Source: Methanoculleus caldifontis
Lineage (GTDB): Archaea > Halobacteriota > Methanomicrobia > Methanomicrobiales > Methanoculleaceae
Direction of reading: 5' to 3'
Length of the DNA stretch: 64,000 nucleotides
NCBI RefSeq assembly: GCF_032842345.1
Contig: NZ_WBKO01000002.1
Location: 516,208-580,207 of the forward strand
Shown here: positions 34,159-42,894 of the stretch, piece after piece
How positions within the stretch are numbered: the first letter of the stretch is position 1
Layout: each line of letters begins with the position of its first letter
Position numbers and translations under genes: made by a program
The notes under the pieces: model-generated
Told to the model about the DNA's origin: nothing
The model's database searches: none
The model's input: the letters and a program-made list of their open reading frames with translations, nothing else

Positions 34159-35734
34159 CGGCGACGACGCCTCGAAGTACCGCCTGATCGGGGATCGGGT
34201 GCTCAGTTACCGGTTTGCTGCTCCCCACGACGAGGAACTCTACCTCGGAGACGTCTTGAAGATCACCGACCGTGTCAAGGGACTGACGTTCTTTGCGAAA
34301 GTGAGCGACCTCCTCCACGCCTGCAACTTCTCCGACCCGAAATGGGACACCCGCCCCCACACCGAGCACTTCTACGGGATAGGGGAGGATGTCTTCATCC
34401 TGGTCGAGGCGATACCGCTCGGCTACGTCGGGGAAGATGGTGGCTTCCGGAAGCCCAGGACGCTCCCCGCGAAGTTCTCCCGCGTGGAACGGCCGGAGTC
34501 CCGCGACTTCGCGTTCCTCGCGCAGGTGATGGGCGGGATCGAGGTCGGCATGATGAAGACGGGCCAGGATGTCCTGCAGGACGTGAGGGTGGCGCTTCAC
34601 GCGGCGGTGATGCGACAGCACATGGGCGTCTTTGCGACGACCGGGATGGGGAAGAGCAACTTCATGAAGGTCTTCTGCGCCTCCTGCATGCGGGCGCGGG
34701 AGTTCGGGCTCCTCATCGTCGACCCGCACGGCGAGTACGTGGCGGGAGGGCGGTCGTCGAGCGGGGAGGCAACGCAGGGGCTCCTGCACTACCAGGCCGG
34801 CCGGGACGGGCTTGCCGTCTTCTCCACCCGCGAGGAGTCGTTCAGGAGGAAATACGTGCTCGACCAGCTCTATCTCGACTACGACGACTTCCAGATGCCC
34901 GACCTCCTCCTCCTCTATGAGCACTCCCCGCCCCAGCGCGAGGTCGTGGAGATGCTCGAGAGCGTACCGGGCTCGGATGTGATCGACTTCTTCCAGGAGA
35001 TCGACGCCGCAACCTTCGATGCCGATACCTACGCCGGCCCGCACAGGGGGATCGCGAAGGATCTCAAAAACTTCTCCGCGAGCACGCTCTCCGTGATGCA
35101 GCGGCGCATTACGGGCATGCTCGCCCGGAACCGGGGCTTCCTCAGGAGACAGGGCTCCTCAATCCCGGACATCATGAAGGCTCTGCACGAGAACAAGGTC
35201 GTCCTGATCGATATCCCGGGCATGAGCGAGCAGAGCGAGCTCTTCGTCCTCTCGATCATAACCCGCAGGATCATGCGCAGCCACCAGGGCGAAGACGCGA
35301 GGGGCGCCGGGGAGTTAAAACAGGTGCTGATCACCATCGAGGAGGCCCAGCGGGTGCTGGGGCCGGGAACCGGGAGCACCCGGATATTCCGGGAGGCCGC
35401 GATGGAAGGGCGGAAGTTCGGTGTCGGGCTCTGCGTGGTCACCCAGCAGCCGAAGAACATCGACGCCCGGGTCCTCGCGCAGCTGAACACCTTCGTGGTG
35501 ATGGGGCTCTCGGATCGGGGAGACCGCGACATCATCGCGAGCAGCGCTAAACAGGACCTCTCGCGCCTGGACACGGAGATTCAGACGCTTGAAGCGGGGG
35601 AGGCGGTCATCAGCACCATCGGGATTCCCTTCCCGGTGAGCACCCGGATCCATCTCTTCGAGGACTACATCCAGGACCTCACGAGAAGACCGGGAGCGAG
35701 ACCGATCGACGACGGGCTCGATAAATCATTTTAA
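34136..35734 (+). CDS. herA: Bipolar DNA helicase HerA
   Basis: A 532-residue FtsK/VirB4-like ATPase. An N-terminal HAS-barrel-type region (about residues 1-135) is followed by Walker A HMGVFATTGMGKSNFMK near residue 168, Walker B VLITIEEAQRVLGPGT near residue 405 and an arginine-finger region NTFVVMGLSDRGDRD. HerA forms hexameric rings that move DNA into NurA. The ATG at 34136 has GGTGA at good spacing; the ORF is open to 34127. It ends the operon. Confidence 0.93.
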   Translation: MMSLIDIDGDDASKYRLIGDRVLSYRFAAPHDEELYLGDVLKITDRVKGLTFFAKVSDLLHACNFSDPKWDTRPHTEHFYGIGEDVFILVEAIPLGYVGEDGGFRKPRTLPAKFSRVERPESRDFAFLAQVMGGIEVGMMKTGQDVLQDVRVALHAAVMRQHMGVFATTGMGKSNFMKVFCASCMRAREFGLLIVDPHGEYVAGGRSSSGEATQGLLHYQAGRDGLAVFSTREESFRRKYVLDQLYLDYDDFQMPDLLLLYEHSPPQREVVEMLESVPGSDVIDFFQEIDAATFDADTYAGPHRGIAKDLKNFSASTLSVMQRRITGMLARNRGFLRRQGSSIPDIMKALHENKVVLIDIPGMSEQSELFVLSIITRRIMRSHQGEDARGAGELKQVLITIEEAQRVLGPGTGSTRIFREAAMEGRKFGVGLCVVTQQPKNIDARVLAQLNTFVVMGLSDRGDRDIIASSAKQDLSRLDTEIQTLEAGEAVISTIGIPFPVSTRIHLFEDYIQDLTRRPGARPIDDGLDKSF

Positions 35735-35816
35735 ACGCAACAGACGAAGGTGATTGGGGCAGGAAACTTTCCCGTTTCCGCCGTCCCTTCACTGAACTGC
35801 TTGGCGCACAAAGGCG

Positions 35817-36326
35817 TCAGGATTGCTGATTTTTCTCTACTTTCCGGATGGAAACGCAGTTGATGACAGCGTCTCCGGTCAGGATATAGCGTTTGACGAC
35901 GGTTCCGAGCACCTCGACCACATCCCCCTTCTTCACGTCCTCTGCCGGCGAGGTGAACATCTTGACCGATATCTCACCGGTTCGGTCGGCGACGAGGAAC
36001 TGCGGTCGGTTGAGGAATTGGAAGTAAGCCCGCTCGACGACACCCTTTAAGCGCACCGGTTCGCCGAGCATGTTTAAGTTGATCTCCCGTACCCGGACGT
36101 TCTTTGCTTCCGCTTCATAGACCGGCACCAGCGACGCATACTGCGACTGGCTCATGTAGTTGAGAGCCATCGGTATGACGACCAGCATGACGGCTGCCGG
36201 AACAGCCCAGATCAGCGAGGAGAGATCCCCGGTACCGAGGACATAGATCGCAATCAGGGCCATAAAAAAGAGGAAGACGGCCACCGTAACGGCCGTCACC
36301 CTCACTCTAACATCTCCGATTTGCAT
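35817..36326 (-). CDS. Membrane-anchored OB-fold protein downstream of fdhC
   Basis: A 169-residue protein with two hydrophobic segments (residues about 9-31 and 37-55), then a soluble domain. The segment LGEPVRLKGVVERAYFQFLN..FLVADRTGEISVKMF, followed by VKKGDVVEVLGTVVKRY, is a clear OB-fold pattern of the nucleic-acid or small-ligand-binding kind, including the tRNA_anti-like layout. It starts 14 bp after fdhC, so it is probably cotranscribed. I know of no characterised role for it in formate metabolism; topology would put the OB domain on one membrane face. Confidence 0.7.
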   Translation of the reverse strand: MQIGDVRVRVTAVTVAVFLFFMALIAIYVLGTGDLSSLIWAVPAAVMLVVIPMALNYMSQSQYASLVPVYEAEAKNVRVREINLNMLGEPVRLKGVVERAYFQFLNRPQFLVADRTGEISVKMFTSPAEDVKKGDVVEVLGTVVKRYILTGDAVINCVSIRKVEKNQQS

Positions 36327-36339
36327 CGTCAATCAGGTT

Positions 36340-37212
36340 TTACTTGAGGGCTGCAATTTCCTTTCTGAACGCGACCCAGTAGAGGACACCGACGAAGAAC
36401 AGACCGCCGACGATGTTGCCAAGCGTGGCCACAATCACGTTGTTGGTCCACAGGCCCACCCAGTTGACTGTCTCGACTGCCTTTGTGGGGTCGATTCCCG
36501 TGCAGAAGATACCCGTCGAGATGAAGTACATGTTTGCAATGCTGTGCTCGAACCCGCTGGCAACGAATGCGAAGATCGGGAACCAGATACCGACGATCTT
36601 GCCGATCGCATCGTCTGCACATATACCGAGCAGGATAGCGAGGTTGACGAGCCAGTTACAGGCGATTGCCTTGAGGAAGAGCGACCAGATGCCCATGGCA
36701 CCGACGTAACTCGTCTTCGCGGTTGCTATGGCAATCGCTCTTGCACCAAACGCGGTGAGCGTCGCGGTTCCGGCGGCATCGAAGCTGACACAGGGCCCGT
36801 ATGCCATAATATACGCGAAGATAACCGACCCGATGAAGTTGCCGATATATACCCAGAGCCAGAGGTTGAGCACGCTCGCCCAGCTGATCCTGTGGATGAA
36901 GGCCGCCATGGGCGCGAGCATCGCGTCACCGGTGAAGAGCTCGGCACCGGTCATGACCGTGATGATAAGCCCCACAGGGAAGACAGCACCCAGGATGAAC
37001 TGGGCAAATCCGGGACTCGCCATACCGAACCGCATCGCGACGTCGGATGCCTGAACACCGGTCGAACAGACCGTTGCAAGGGCACCACCCATTGCGATGT
37101 AGGCTCCTGATAAGACACCACGCAGGACCATATTCCATGCCGGCAGTCCGGTCTTGTACTTACCGGCATCACCCGCTTTTGCTACGATAGCAACTGGAGG
37201 ATGGAACACCAT
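36340..37212 (-). CDS. fdhC: Formate transporter (FNT family)
   Basis: A 290-residue formate/nitrite transporter with six transmembrane helices. Near the N-terminus, LRGVLSGAYIAMGGALATV is the FNT signature, and ITVMTGAELFTGDAMLAPMA contains the omega-loop region that gates the pore. It imports formate for FdhAB, whose genes lie 1 kb upstream on the same strand but in a separate unit. GAGGTG precedes the ATG by about nine bases, and a repeat-containing AT-rich promoter is found at 37252-37291. Confidence 0.92.
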   Translation of the reverse strand: MVFHPPVAIVAKAGDAGKYKTGLPAWNMVLRGVLSGAYIAMGGALATVCSTGVQASDVAMRFGMASPGFAQFILGAVFPVGLIITVMTGAELFTGDAMLAPMAAFIHRISWASVLNLWLWVYIGNFIGSVIFAYIMAYGPCVSFDAAGTATLTAFGARAIAIATAKTSYVGAMGIWSLFLKAIACNWLVNLAILLGICADDAIGKIVGIWFPIFAFVASGFEHSIANMYFISTGIFCTGIDPTKAVETVNWVGLWTNNVIVATLGNIVGGLFFVGVLYWVAFRKEIAALK

Positions 37213-37251
37213 TTTTCATACACCTCTCTAAACGTCCTACCTATACCATCA

Positions 37252-37291
37252 AGTAATCAGACTGTATAGGTCTAATTAATCAGTAATCAGA
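37252..37291 (-). promoter_or_regulatory. fdhC promoter with paired AGTAATCAGA repeats
   Basis: AGTAATCAGA occurs at 37252-37261 and at 37282-37291, exactly 30 bp apart or about three helical turns. Between them is a TATA-like TCTAATTAATC (minus strand GATTAATTAGA). The copies could be an activator or repressor site placed on one face of the DNA around the core promoter. Confidence 0.5.
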
Positions 37292-37982
37292 GAGTGCTAT
37301 TAATAGGTTTCGAAATGATCGCCGTGTCGCGGAGACATTACCTCGTTTCAGGCATTTATCGCGACTGTAAGTTAATTTCCATAGTTAAACATGATGAATC
37401 GATAAATATTGATTTAGCCCTGAGTTTAGAGACCACGCAGAATATAGGTAGTTTCAGGGCGATGATCGGTGGCATCTTGGGAGCAGGCCCGCCGGGCCCC
37501 CGGAGACAGCCCGTTCCCCGTCCGCAGTGTCGAAAATGCGATCATGCCCTGCCGTTCCGCCTGCGCGCGAAGGAGCGCTCCGGAAACGGTTCCGCGGCAA
37601 GGCAGCCCGGCCGGCCTGAAACAAGGGTAGAAATGCGCTCATTCTGGTGTCCGGCCGGGTTCCTTCCAGCGTCTCGCCTCAAACGCGACGGAAAGGAGGC
37701 CTGCCCCGGACTCCTGTGGTGCCGCATATTGCTGGCCTGCGGCTACTCTCCGATAAAAACTCACCCGGCTGATGCGATTCGCTGGAGCTCTCACCATAAT
37801 GGCGTATTACCCTCAGAATGTGGCCGATGGAGGCTTTAAAGCCATTCAGGCGCTATAGAATGAGCCTGAGGCGCCTCGGGAGGACGTACGCCGGCCCTTT
37901 AGAGGCGGGCACAAAAGGGTGGGGAGCGAGAAACCCGTTTAGGGCTGCGCGCTCGCTCTCGCCCTTCCCGGGCGCTCGAGTC
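37292..37982. other. Gene-less stretch upstream of fdhC
   Basis: Open frames here are long because of the GC bias, but none has a family resemblance or a credible start. The first 150 bases are AT-rich and carry several TATA-like blocks, the rest GC-rich with small inverted repeats. I see no gene; a small RNA cannot be excluded. Confidence 0.5.
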
Positions 37983-38213
37983 CCGTCATTCGGGCCTTTC
38001 GGGGCGTCGCTTACTCGCACCTGACGGTGCTCGAACTCCGCTCCTTGCGGGGCGCCGCTTACTCGCACCTGACAGTGCTCGAACTCCGCCCCTTTCGGGG
38101 CGCCGCTTACTCGCACCTGATGGTGCTCGAACTCCGCTCCTTGCGGGGCGCCGCTTACTCGCACCTGACAGTGCTCGAACTCCGCCCCTTTCGGGGCGTC
38201 GTTACTTGAACAC
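37983..38213. repeat. 48-bp tandem repeat with alternating A/B units
   Basis: TCGAACTCCG begins at 38031, 38079, 38127 and 38175, so the period is exactly 48 bp. A units (38031 and 38127) carry CTCCTTGCGGGG and are identical to each other; B units (38079 and 38175) carry CCCCTTTCGGGG. A weaker B-like unit precedes them at 37983. The last copy runs into the end of fdhB (stop at 38202), so the array reaches the gene's 3' end. Confidence 0.85.
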
Positions 38214-39467
38214 ATCGAAGATCTGGTCGCTCCCGGTTGCGATGAGCCTGTCGCGTTCCGAGCTCTCCTCGACGAGCGCGAGCACCGGCGGGGTCATATC
38301 CTCGCCCGGGTGGAACCCGAAGAGCTTCTCGAGATCGGTCTGGATGGCGTGGAGGAAGACCGAGTTCGAGATCTCCACGGGGCAGAGTTCCTCGCACTGG
38401 CCGCAGTTGACGCAGGAGTCGGAGATGTGCGCGAACCGGATGAGGTGGAACATGAACGGCGGCGGGATCACGCCGGGTTCGACGAGATAATCCTTCTTCA
38501 CGCTGCAATCGACGCAGTAGCAGACCGGGCAGTTCTCGATGCAGGAGTAGCACTTGATGCACCGGGAGGTCTGCTCGCGGATCTTGTTCAGGCGTTCCGT
38601 GCCCTCACCGAGCGCTCCGAAGTAGCGTTCCCGCCATTTGTCGCCGAGCTTCAGCATCGCGTTCTCGACCTTGCCGCGGATCTCGATACCCTTCGGGTTC
38701 GCGGGCTCGTTCGCCAGCGCGCCGGCCTTCACGGCACTGTTGAAGAGGTTGGCGCCCTTCTCGGAGCAGACCTCGACGAAGGTGGCCTTGCCGGCCTTCT
38801 CGCCGATGACCCCCCAGTTGCCGCAGGCGAGGTCCGCCTGGCGCGGGATCTTGATCTTGCAGCGGCGGCAGTTGCTGCGGCGGCCGAGCCCCTCGTTCCC
38901 GAGGAGGTCTTCCGCCCCCTCTTCGAGCTCGTCGATCGAGACTGCGGCGTGCTCGCCGTCTTTTGTGATGACGATGAACTTGCCTTTGTCGATCTCCTCC
39001 TTGACGACATCGTCAGGGTCGAGGCCGAGCTTCTCGCGGACGATGATCCGTGCTATCTCCGGCCGGATGGTGCCGCCGCAGTTGAGGCCGATGATGATGA
39101 TGTTGTCCAGGTTGACCTGGTTGCGCTTGGCCATCTCGTACATCGCCTTGACCTCGCAGCCCTTGAGGACCGTCGCGATCCGCATGTCCGGGTCGGTCGC
39201 GAGGAGACAACGGCGCATCTGCTTGGGGAGGAGGAGGGTGCCGCAGTGGAGCGACCCGGCAATCCCGCCGATCTCGGCGGGGTCGGTGATCAGGGCCGGC
39301 ATCGCGTCATAGACGTCCGCGCCCTTCCTGACCGCAAAGACCCCGTCGACCATACCGCTCTCAAGAGCGTGACGCAGCAGCGCGGTAACCGCCCCGCCGG
39401 TCTCCGCCTTCTCCCGGAGACCCTCGTCTGTCGTCCATGCATAGAGTAAATCGCCTTTTCCTGCCAT
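38202..39467 (-). CDS. fdhB: Formate dehydrogenase beta subunit (F420-reducing)
   Basis: A 421-residue FrhB/FdhB-type protein that passes electrons from FdhA to coenzyme F420. It has two ferredoxin-like 4Fe-4S motifs in the C-terminal third, CIKCYSCIENCPVCYC near residue 299 and CVNCGQCEELCPVEIS near residue 355, and the F420 dehydrogenase N-terminal regions VTALLRHALESGMVDGVF and GLNCGGTI. It is cytoplasmic and follows fdhA by 3 bp. The last bases abut the 48-bp repeat array. Confidence 0.92.
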   Translation of the reverse strand: MAGKGDLLYAWTTDEGLREKAETGGAVTALLRHALESGMVDGVFAVRKGADVYDAMPALITDPAEIGGIAGSLHCGTLLLPKQMRRCLLATDPDMRIATVLKGCEVKAMYEMAKRNQVNLDNIIIIGLNCGGTIRPEIARIIVREKLGLDPDDVVKEEIDKGKFIVITKDGEHAAVSIDELEEGAEDLLGNEGLGRRSNCRRCKIKIPRQADLACGNWGVIGEKAGKATFVEVCSEKGANLFNSAVKAGALANEPANPKGIEIRGKVENAMLKLGDKWRERYFGALGEGTERLNKIREQTSRCIKCYSCIENCPVCYCVDCSVKKDYLVEPGVIPPPFMFHLIRFAHISDSCVNCGQCEELCPVEISNSVFLHAIQTDLEKLFGFHPGEDMTPPVLALVEESSERDRLIATGSDQIFDVFK

Positions 39468-39470
39468 CTC

Positions 39471-41531
39471 TCACACCTCCGCAATCTTCTCGACCTTCAC
39501 CGAACACGCTTTGAACTCCGGGATCTTGGCGATGGGGTCGAGCGCGTTGTGGGTCAGTCTATTCGCCGGATGCTCCTTGTAGTGGAACGGGATGAACATG
39601 ACCCCCTTGATGATCTCCGGGGTGACCCGGGCGGGGATATCGATGGACCCGCGGCGGGTGCTCGCCCGGACGACCTCCTTGTCGCTGATGCCGAGCTCCT
39701 GTGCATCCTCGGGGTTGATCTCGATCCAGCCGATGGGCGCCTCCTTCTCAAGGCTCCACGACCGGCGGGTCATGGTGCCGGTGTGCCACTGCCAGATGAC
39801 CCGCCCGGTGGTGAGGACGTAGGGGTACTCGGCGTCCGGGACCTCGGCGGGCGGTTTCCACTCGATGGGCGAGAAGACCCCGAGCCCGTCGGGCATGGCG
39901 AACTTCTCTTTGTGGAGGATCGGGGTACCCGGGTGCTCCTCGGTCGGGCAGGGCCAGTGCAGGCCGTCCGGGTCGAGGCGGCCATAGGACATGCCGTGAT
40001 AGGACGGGGTGACGGCGGCGACCTCGTTGAAGATCGCTTCGGGGCTCTCGAACGCAAACTGCTTCTCGTAGCCCATCCGCTTCCCGAGCTCGCAGAGGAT
40101 CTGCCAGTCGGGCTTCGCCTCGCCCGGCGGGTCCTGGGCCTTCTTCCAGCGCTGGACACGTCGTTCGGTGTTCGTCTGGGTGCCGTCCTTCTCTGCGTAG
40201 CAGGCGGCAGGCAGGACCACATCGGCCATCGCGGCGGTCTCGGTCATGAAGATGTCCTGGACGACCAGGAACTCCAGGTTCTTAAGCCCGTGCTCGACAT
40301 GGGTGAGGTCCGGGTCGGAGAGCATCGGGTTCTCGCCCATGATGTACATGCACTTGAGCTCGCCGGGCTTGTCGGCGAGGATGTTGACCATCTCGGTGAC
40401 GGTGTAGCCGACCTTGCCCTCGGCGAGCCTGTCGACGCCCCACATCTCCTTCATCTTCTGTTGAGCCGGCTCGTCGGTGACCTTCTGGTAGCCGGAGTAG
40501 ACGTTCGGGAGGGCTCCCATGTCGCAGGCGCCCTGGACGTTGTTCTGGCCGCGGAGCGGGTTGACGCCGGCGCCGGGCTTGCCCAGGTTACCGGTGAGCA
40601 TCATCAGGTTCGCGGTCGATTTGACGTTGTCGACGCCGACGGTGTGCTGGGTGATCCCCATCGAGTAGATGAGCGTGGCGGGCTTGCTGGTCCCGATCAA
40701 TTCAGCGGCGGTCCTGAGGCTCTCGACCGGGATGCCTGAGGTCTTCGAGACGTTCTCAAGGCTGTAGGCGTCCTTCATGACGACTTCCTTGAGTTTCTCG
40801 AAGTCTTTGGTCCGGTTCGCGATGAACTCCTTGTCCTCCCAGCCGTTCTTGATGATCTCCTGCATCAGGCCGTTCAAGATGGCCACGTCCGTCCCGGAGA
40901 CGAACGGCAAATAAAGGTCCGCCTGCTTGGCGGTCGGAGTGTAGCGTGGGTCGGCGTAGATGAGCTTGCCGCCGCTCTCCTTGGCACGGATGATGCTCCG
41001 CCCGATGAGCGGGTGCTGCTCGAAGGTGTTGGACCCGATGATGAAGATGCACTTCGACTCGGAGATATCCTGAATCGAGTTCGTCATCGCGCCGGACCCG
41101 AAGACCGTCGCAAGGCCCGCGACGGTGGATGAGTGGCAAAGCCGGGCGCAGTGGTCGATGTTCGGCGTCTTGAGGACCGCCCGCGCGAACTTCTGCATCA
41201 GGTAGTTCTCCTCGTTCGATGTCCGGGCGGAAGAGAGGCAGGCCGTCTCTTCGGGCTTGTAGGATCCGAACTTCTCTGCGATCAGGTCATACGCCTCATC
41301 CCAGGTCGCCTCGACGAATTTACCGTCCTTCTTGATGAGCGGCTTTGTCAGGCGGTCGGGACTGTTGACGAACTCATGAGCGTACCGTCCTTTGGGGCAG
41401 AGTTTGCCCCCGTTGACGGGCGCACGCTGCCAGTGCGCCACGTCGAAGACCTTGCCGTCCCTCACGACAAGGTTAAACCCGCACCCGGTGCCGCAGTACG
41501 GGCATGTCGTCGATACATACTTGATATCCAT
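39471..41531 (-). CDS. fdhA: Formate dehydrogenase alpha subunit (Mo/W-pterin)
   Basis: A 686-residue molybdopterin oxidoreductase. The N-terminal [4Fe-4S] ligands are in STTCPYCGTGCGFN and GGKLCPKGRYA. The metal ligand is a normal cysteine, not selenocysteine, in CARLCHSSTVAGLATVFG around residue 131, and no in-frame TGA is read through. Other pterin-binding stretches include IIGSNTFEQHPLIGRSI and TGRVIWQWHTGTMTRR. It oxidises formate to CO2. AGAGGGAG precedes the ATG, and a TATA box lies about 40 bp upstream. Confidence 0.95.
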   Translation of the reverse strand: MDIKYVSTTCPYCGTGCGFNLVVRDGKVFDVAHWQRAPVNGGKLCPKGRYAHEFVNSPDRLTKPLIKKDGKFVEATWDEAYDLIAEKFGSYKPEETACLSSARTSNEENYLMQKFARAVLKTPNIDHCARLCHSSTVAGLATVFGSGAMTNSIQDISESKCIFIIGSNTFEQHPLIGRSIIRAKESGGKLIYADPRYTPTAKQADLYLPFVSGTDVAILNGLMQEIIKNGWEDKEFIANRTKDFEKLKEVVMKDAYSLENVSKTSGIPVESLRTAAELIGTSKPATLIYSMGITQHTVGVDNVKSTANLMMLTGNLGKPGAGVNPLRGQNNVQGACDMGALPNVYSGYQKVTDEPAQQKMKEMWGVDRLAEGKVGYTVTEMVNILADKPGELKCMYIMGENPMLSDPDLTHVEHGLKNLEFLVVQDIFMTETAAMADVVLPAACYAEKDGTQTNTERRVQRWKKAQDPPGEAKPDWQILCELGKRMGYEKQFAFESPEAIFNEVAAVTPSYHGMSYGRLDPDGLHWPCPTEEHPGTPILHKEKFAMPDGLGVFSPIEWKPPAEVPDAEYPYVLTTGRVIWQWHTGTMTRRSWSLEKEAPIGWIEINPEDAQELGISDKEVVRASTRRGSIDIPARVTPEIIKGVMFIPFHYKEHPANRLTHNALDPIAKIPEFKACSVKVEKIAEV

Positions 41532-41566
41532 TCTTGCTCCCTCTGGCAGGGACTACATAACGCCTG

Positions 41567-41580
41567 AATTATATAATGTA
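41567..41580 (-). promoter_or_regulatory. TATA box of fdhAB
   Basis: The plus strand reads AATTATATAATGTA; on the minus strand this is a strong TATA box 36-49 bp upstream of the fdhA ATG, leaving a short leader with the ribosome-binding site. Confidence 0.6.
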
Positions 41581-41625
41581 CGTGGTCTTGCCGGGAATAT
41601 CGGTGGGTTGCAGGGAGAATCCGCA

Positions 41626-42870
41626 TCAAAGGCTGCCCTGGATAACAAGTGCCACCGCGAGCGTGACGATCCCGGCCGCCGAGAGCGGCAGGGTGTAGTT
41701 TCGCACCACCCCACCGAAGTCGTCGCCGGTCGTCCGCTTGAGCAGCCAGAAGAAGGGATCGCTCACGTAGGAGAACATGAACGCCCCTGCGGAGATCATG
41801 AGCACCAGCGCGAGCGGGTCGATCGCCATAGCGGCCGGGGTCGTGGAGAGGACGGTCGCGGTGACGGCCGCGGTGACGACCCTCGAGCCCTGTGCCGCCT
41901 GCACCAGGGCGGCGACGACGAACGGGAGGAGCGTGATGGGGAGATAGTCCTGGACCAGGGCGGTCACGTCGCCGGGGAACGTGCTCGCGGCGATGACGCC
42001 GCCGAACGCCCCGGCACCGGCGAGGTCGAAGATGATGATCCCGGCGTTCTTCGTCCCCCGGGCAAGGGCCTTCTCCCGCACGTCGGCCGGAACGGTGGCA
42101 AGGGCGGCAAAGAGCCCGGCAAGAAGGGCCAGGTTGATGTTTGAAAGGAGATGCAGCGCGGGGACCAGAGACCCGATCGCGAGCGCGAGGACGATGACCA
42201 GGAACGGCAGCCAGGCCCGCAGGCTCCGCCCGCCCGCCGGGTGGACAGGGTCTGCCGGCAGCGCCGCGGGCGTGCCGCGGGCACGCAGGGCGACGAGGAG
42301 GCCGGCAAGGAGGAGGAGGGAGACCGGCAGGGCGACGAGGTCGATCTCCCAAGGCCGCCCGGCAAAGAGGCCGAGTGTCGTTATGGTAGAGTAGACCACG
42401 GGAGCGGGGTAGAGGAGCACATAGGAGATCATCCCGGCGACGCCGGCGCAGTAGAGGAGGGTCCTGGATGCCTGCCGGTCGGGCTGGAGGTGCGCGAGGA
42501 TGGGGGCGAGGATGACGAACGAGGTGATGCCGCACATCAGCGGGACGGAGAGGAGGTAGCCGGCCGCTCCTGCCGTGGCGAGGGGGCGGCGCACCAGGCC
42601 CCGGATATCGGCGACGATATCCGCGATCCGGCCGCTCTCGCGGAGGACCTGGGCGATACCGACCCCACAGAAGATGACGATACCAAGTATGGCAAAGATC
42701 CTGCCGGCGCCGCCCGTGATCGCCGCAACAAGCGTCTCCCCCGGCATCCCGGCGAGGAGGCCGAAGAGGACGGATGTCCCGACCAGGGTGAGGAACGGGG
42801 GGAGGTGATACCTGAGCGAGGCGACGGTGATCACGACGAGGGCGACGACGAAGGGGATGAGGGTATCCAT
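41626..42870 (-). CDS. GntP-family permease (gluconate/organic acid symporter)
   Basis: A 414-residue membrane protein with about 12 hydrophobic segments and no signal peptide. The C-terminal signature ALVQAAQGSRVVTAAVTAT matches the GntP/CitMHS-like family, and an N-terminal FVVALVVITVASLRYHLPPF pattern fits as well. It probably imports a hexonate or other organic acid with protons. It is upstream of fdhA on the same strand but separated by the fdhAB promoter, and the next gene upstream ends 25 bp before it begins, so it may be cotranscribed with the DNA methyltransferase. Substrate unknown. Confidence 0.78.
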   Translation of the reverse strand: MDTLIPFVVALVVITVASLRYHLPPFLTLVGTSVLFGLLAGMPGETLVAAITGGAGRIFAILGIVIFCGVGIAQVLRESGRIADIVADIRGLVRRPLATAGAAGYLLSVPLMCGITSFVILAPILAHLQPDRQASRTLLYCAGVAGMISYVLLYPAPVVYSTITTLGLFAGRPWEIDLVALPVSLLLLAGLLVALRARGTPAALPADPVHPAGGRSLRAWLPFLVIVLALAIGSLVPALHLLSNINLALLAGLFAALATVPADVREKALARGTKNAGIIIFDLAGAGAFGGVIAASTFPGDVTALVQDYLPITLLPFVVAALVQAAQGSRVVTAAVTATVLSTTPAAMAIDPLALVLMISAGAFMFSYVSDPFFWLLKRTTGDDFGGVVRNYTLPLSAAGIVTLAVALVIQGSL

Positions 42871-42894
42871 CGGTCTTCCGTTGACGGCACTGAA

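Noticed and set aside
37294-37839. 181-codon open frame upstream of fdhC
   Set aside because: Low-complexity, no domain, no credible start, and it crosses small inverted repeats; treated as non-coding.
37983-38213. Possible CRISPR array
   Set aside because: Units are directly tandem at 48 bp with no unique spacers, and no cas genes are present.
37853-38215. Minus-strand ORF of 16-residue repeats over the 48-bp array
   Set aside because: The frame is open only because the unit is a multiple of three bases; no start, no family, and the array is better explained as DNA repeat.
39471-41531. Selenocysteine in FdhA
   Set aside because: The metal ligand codon is an ordinary cysteine in CARLCHSS, and the frame has no TGA.
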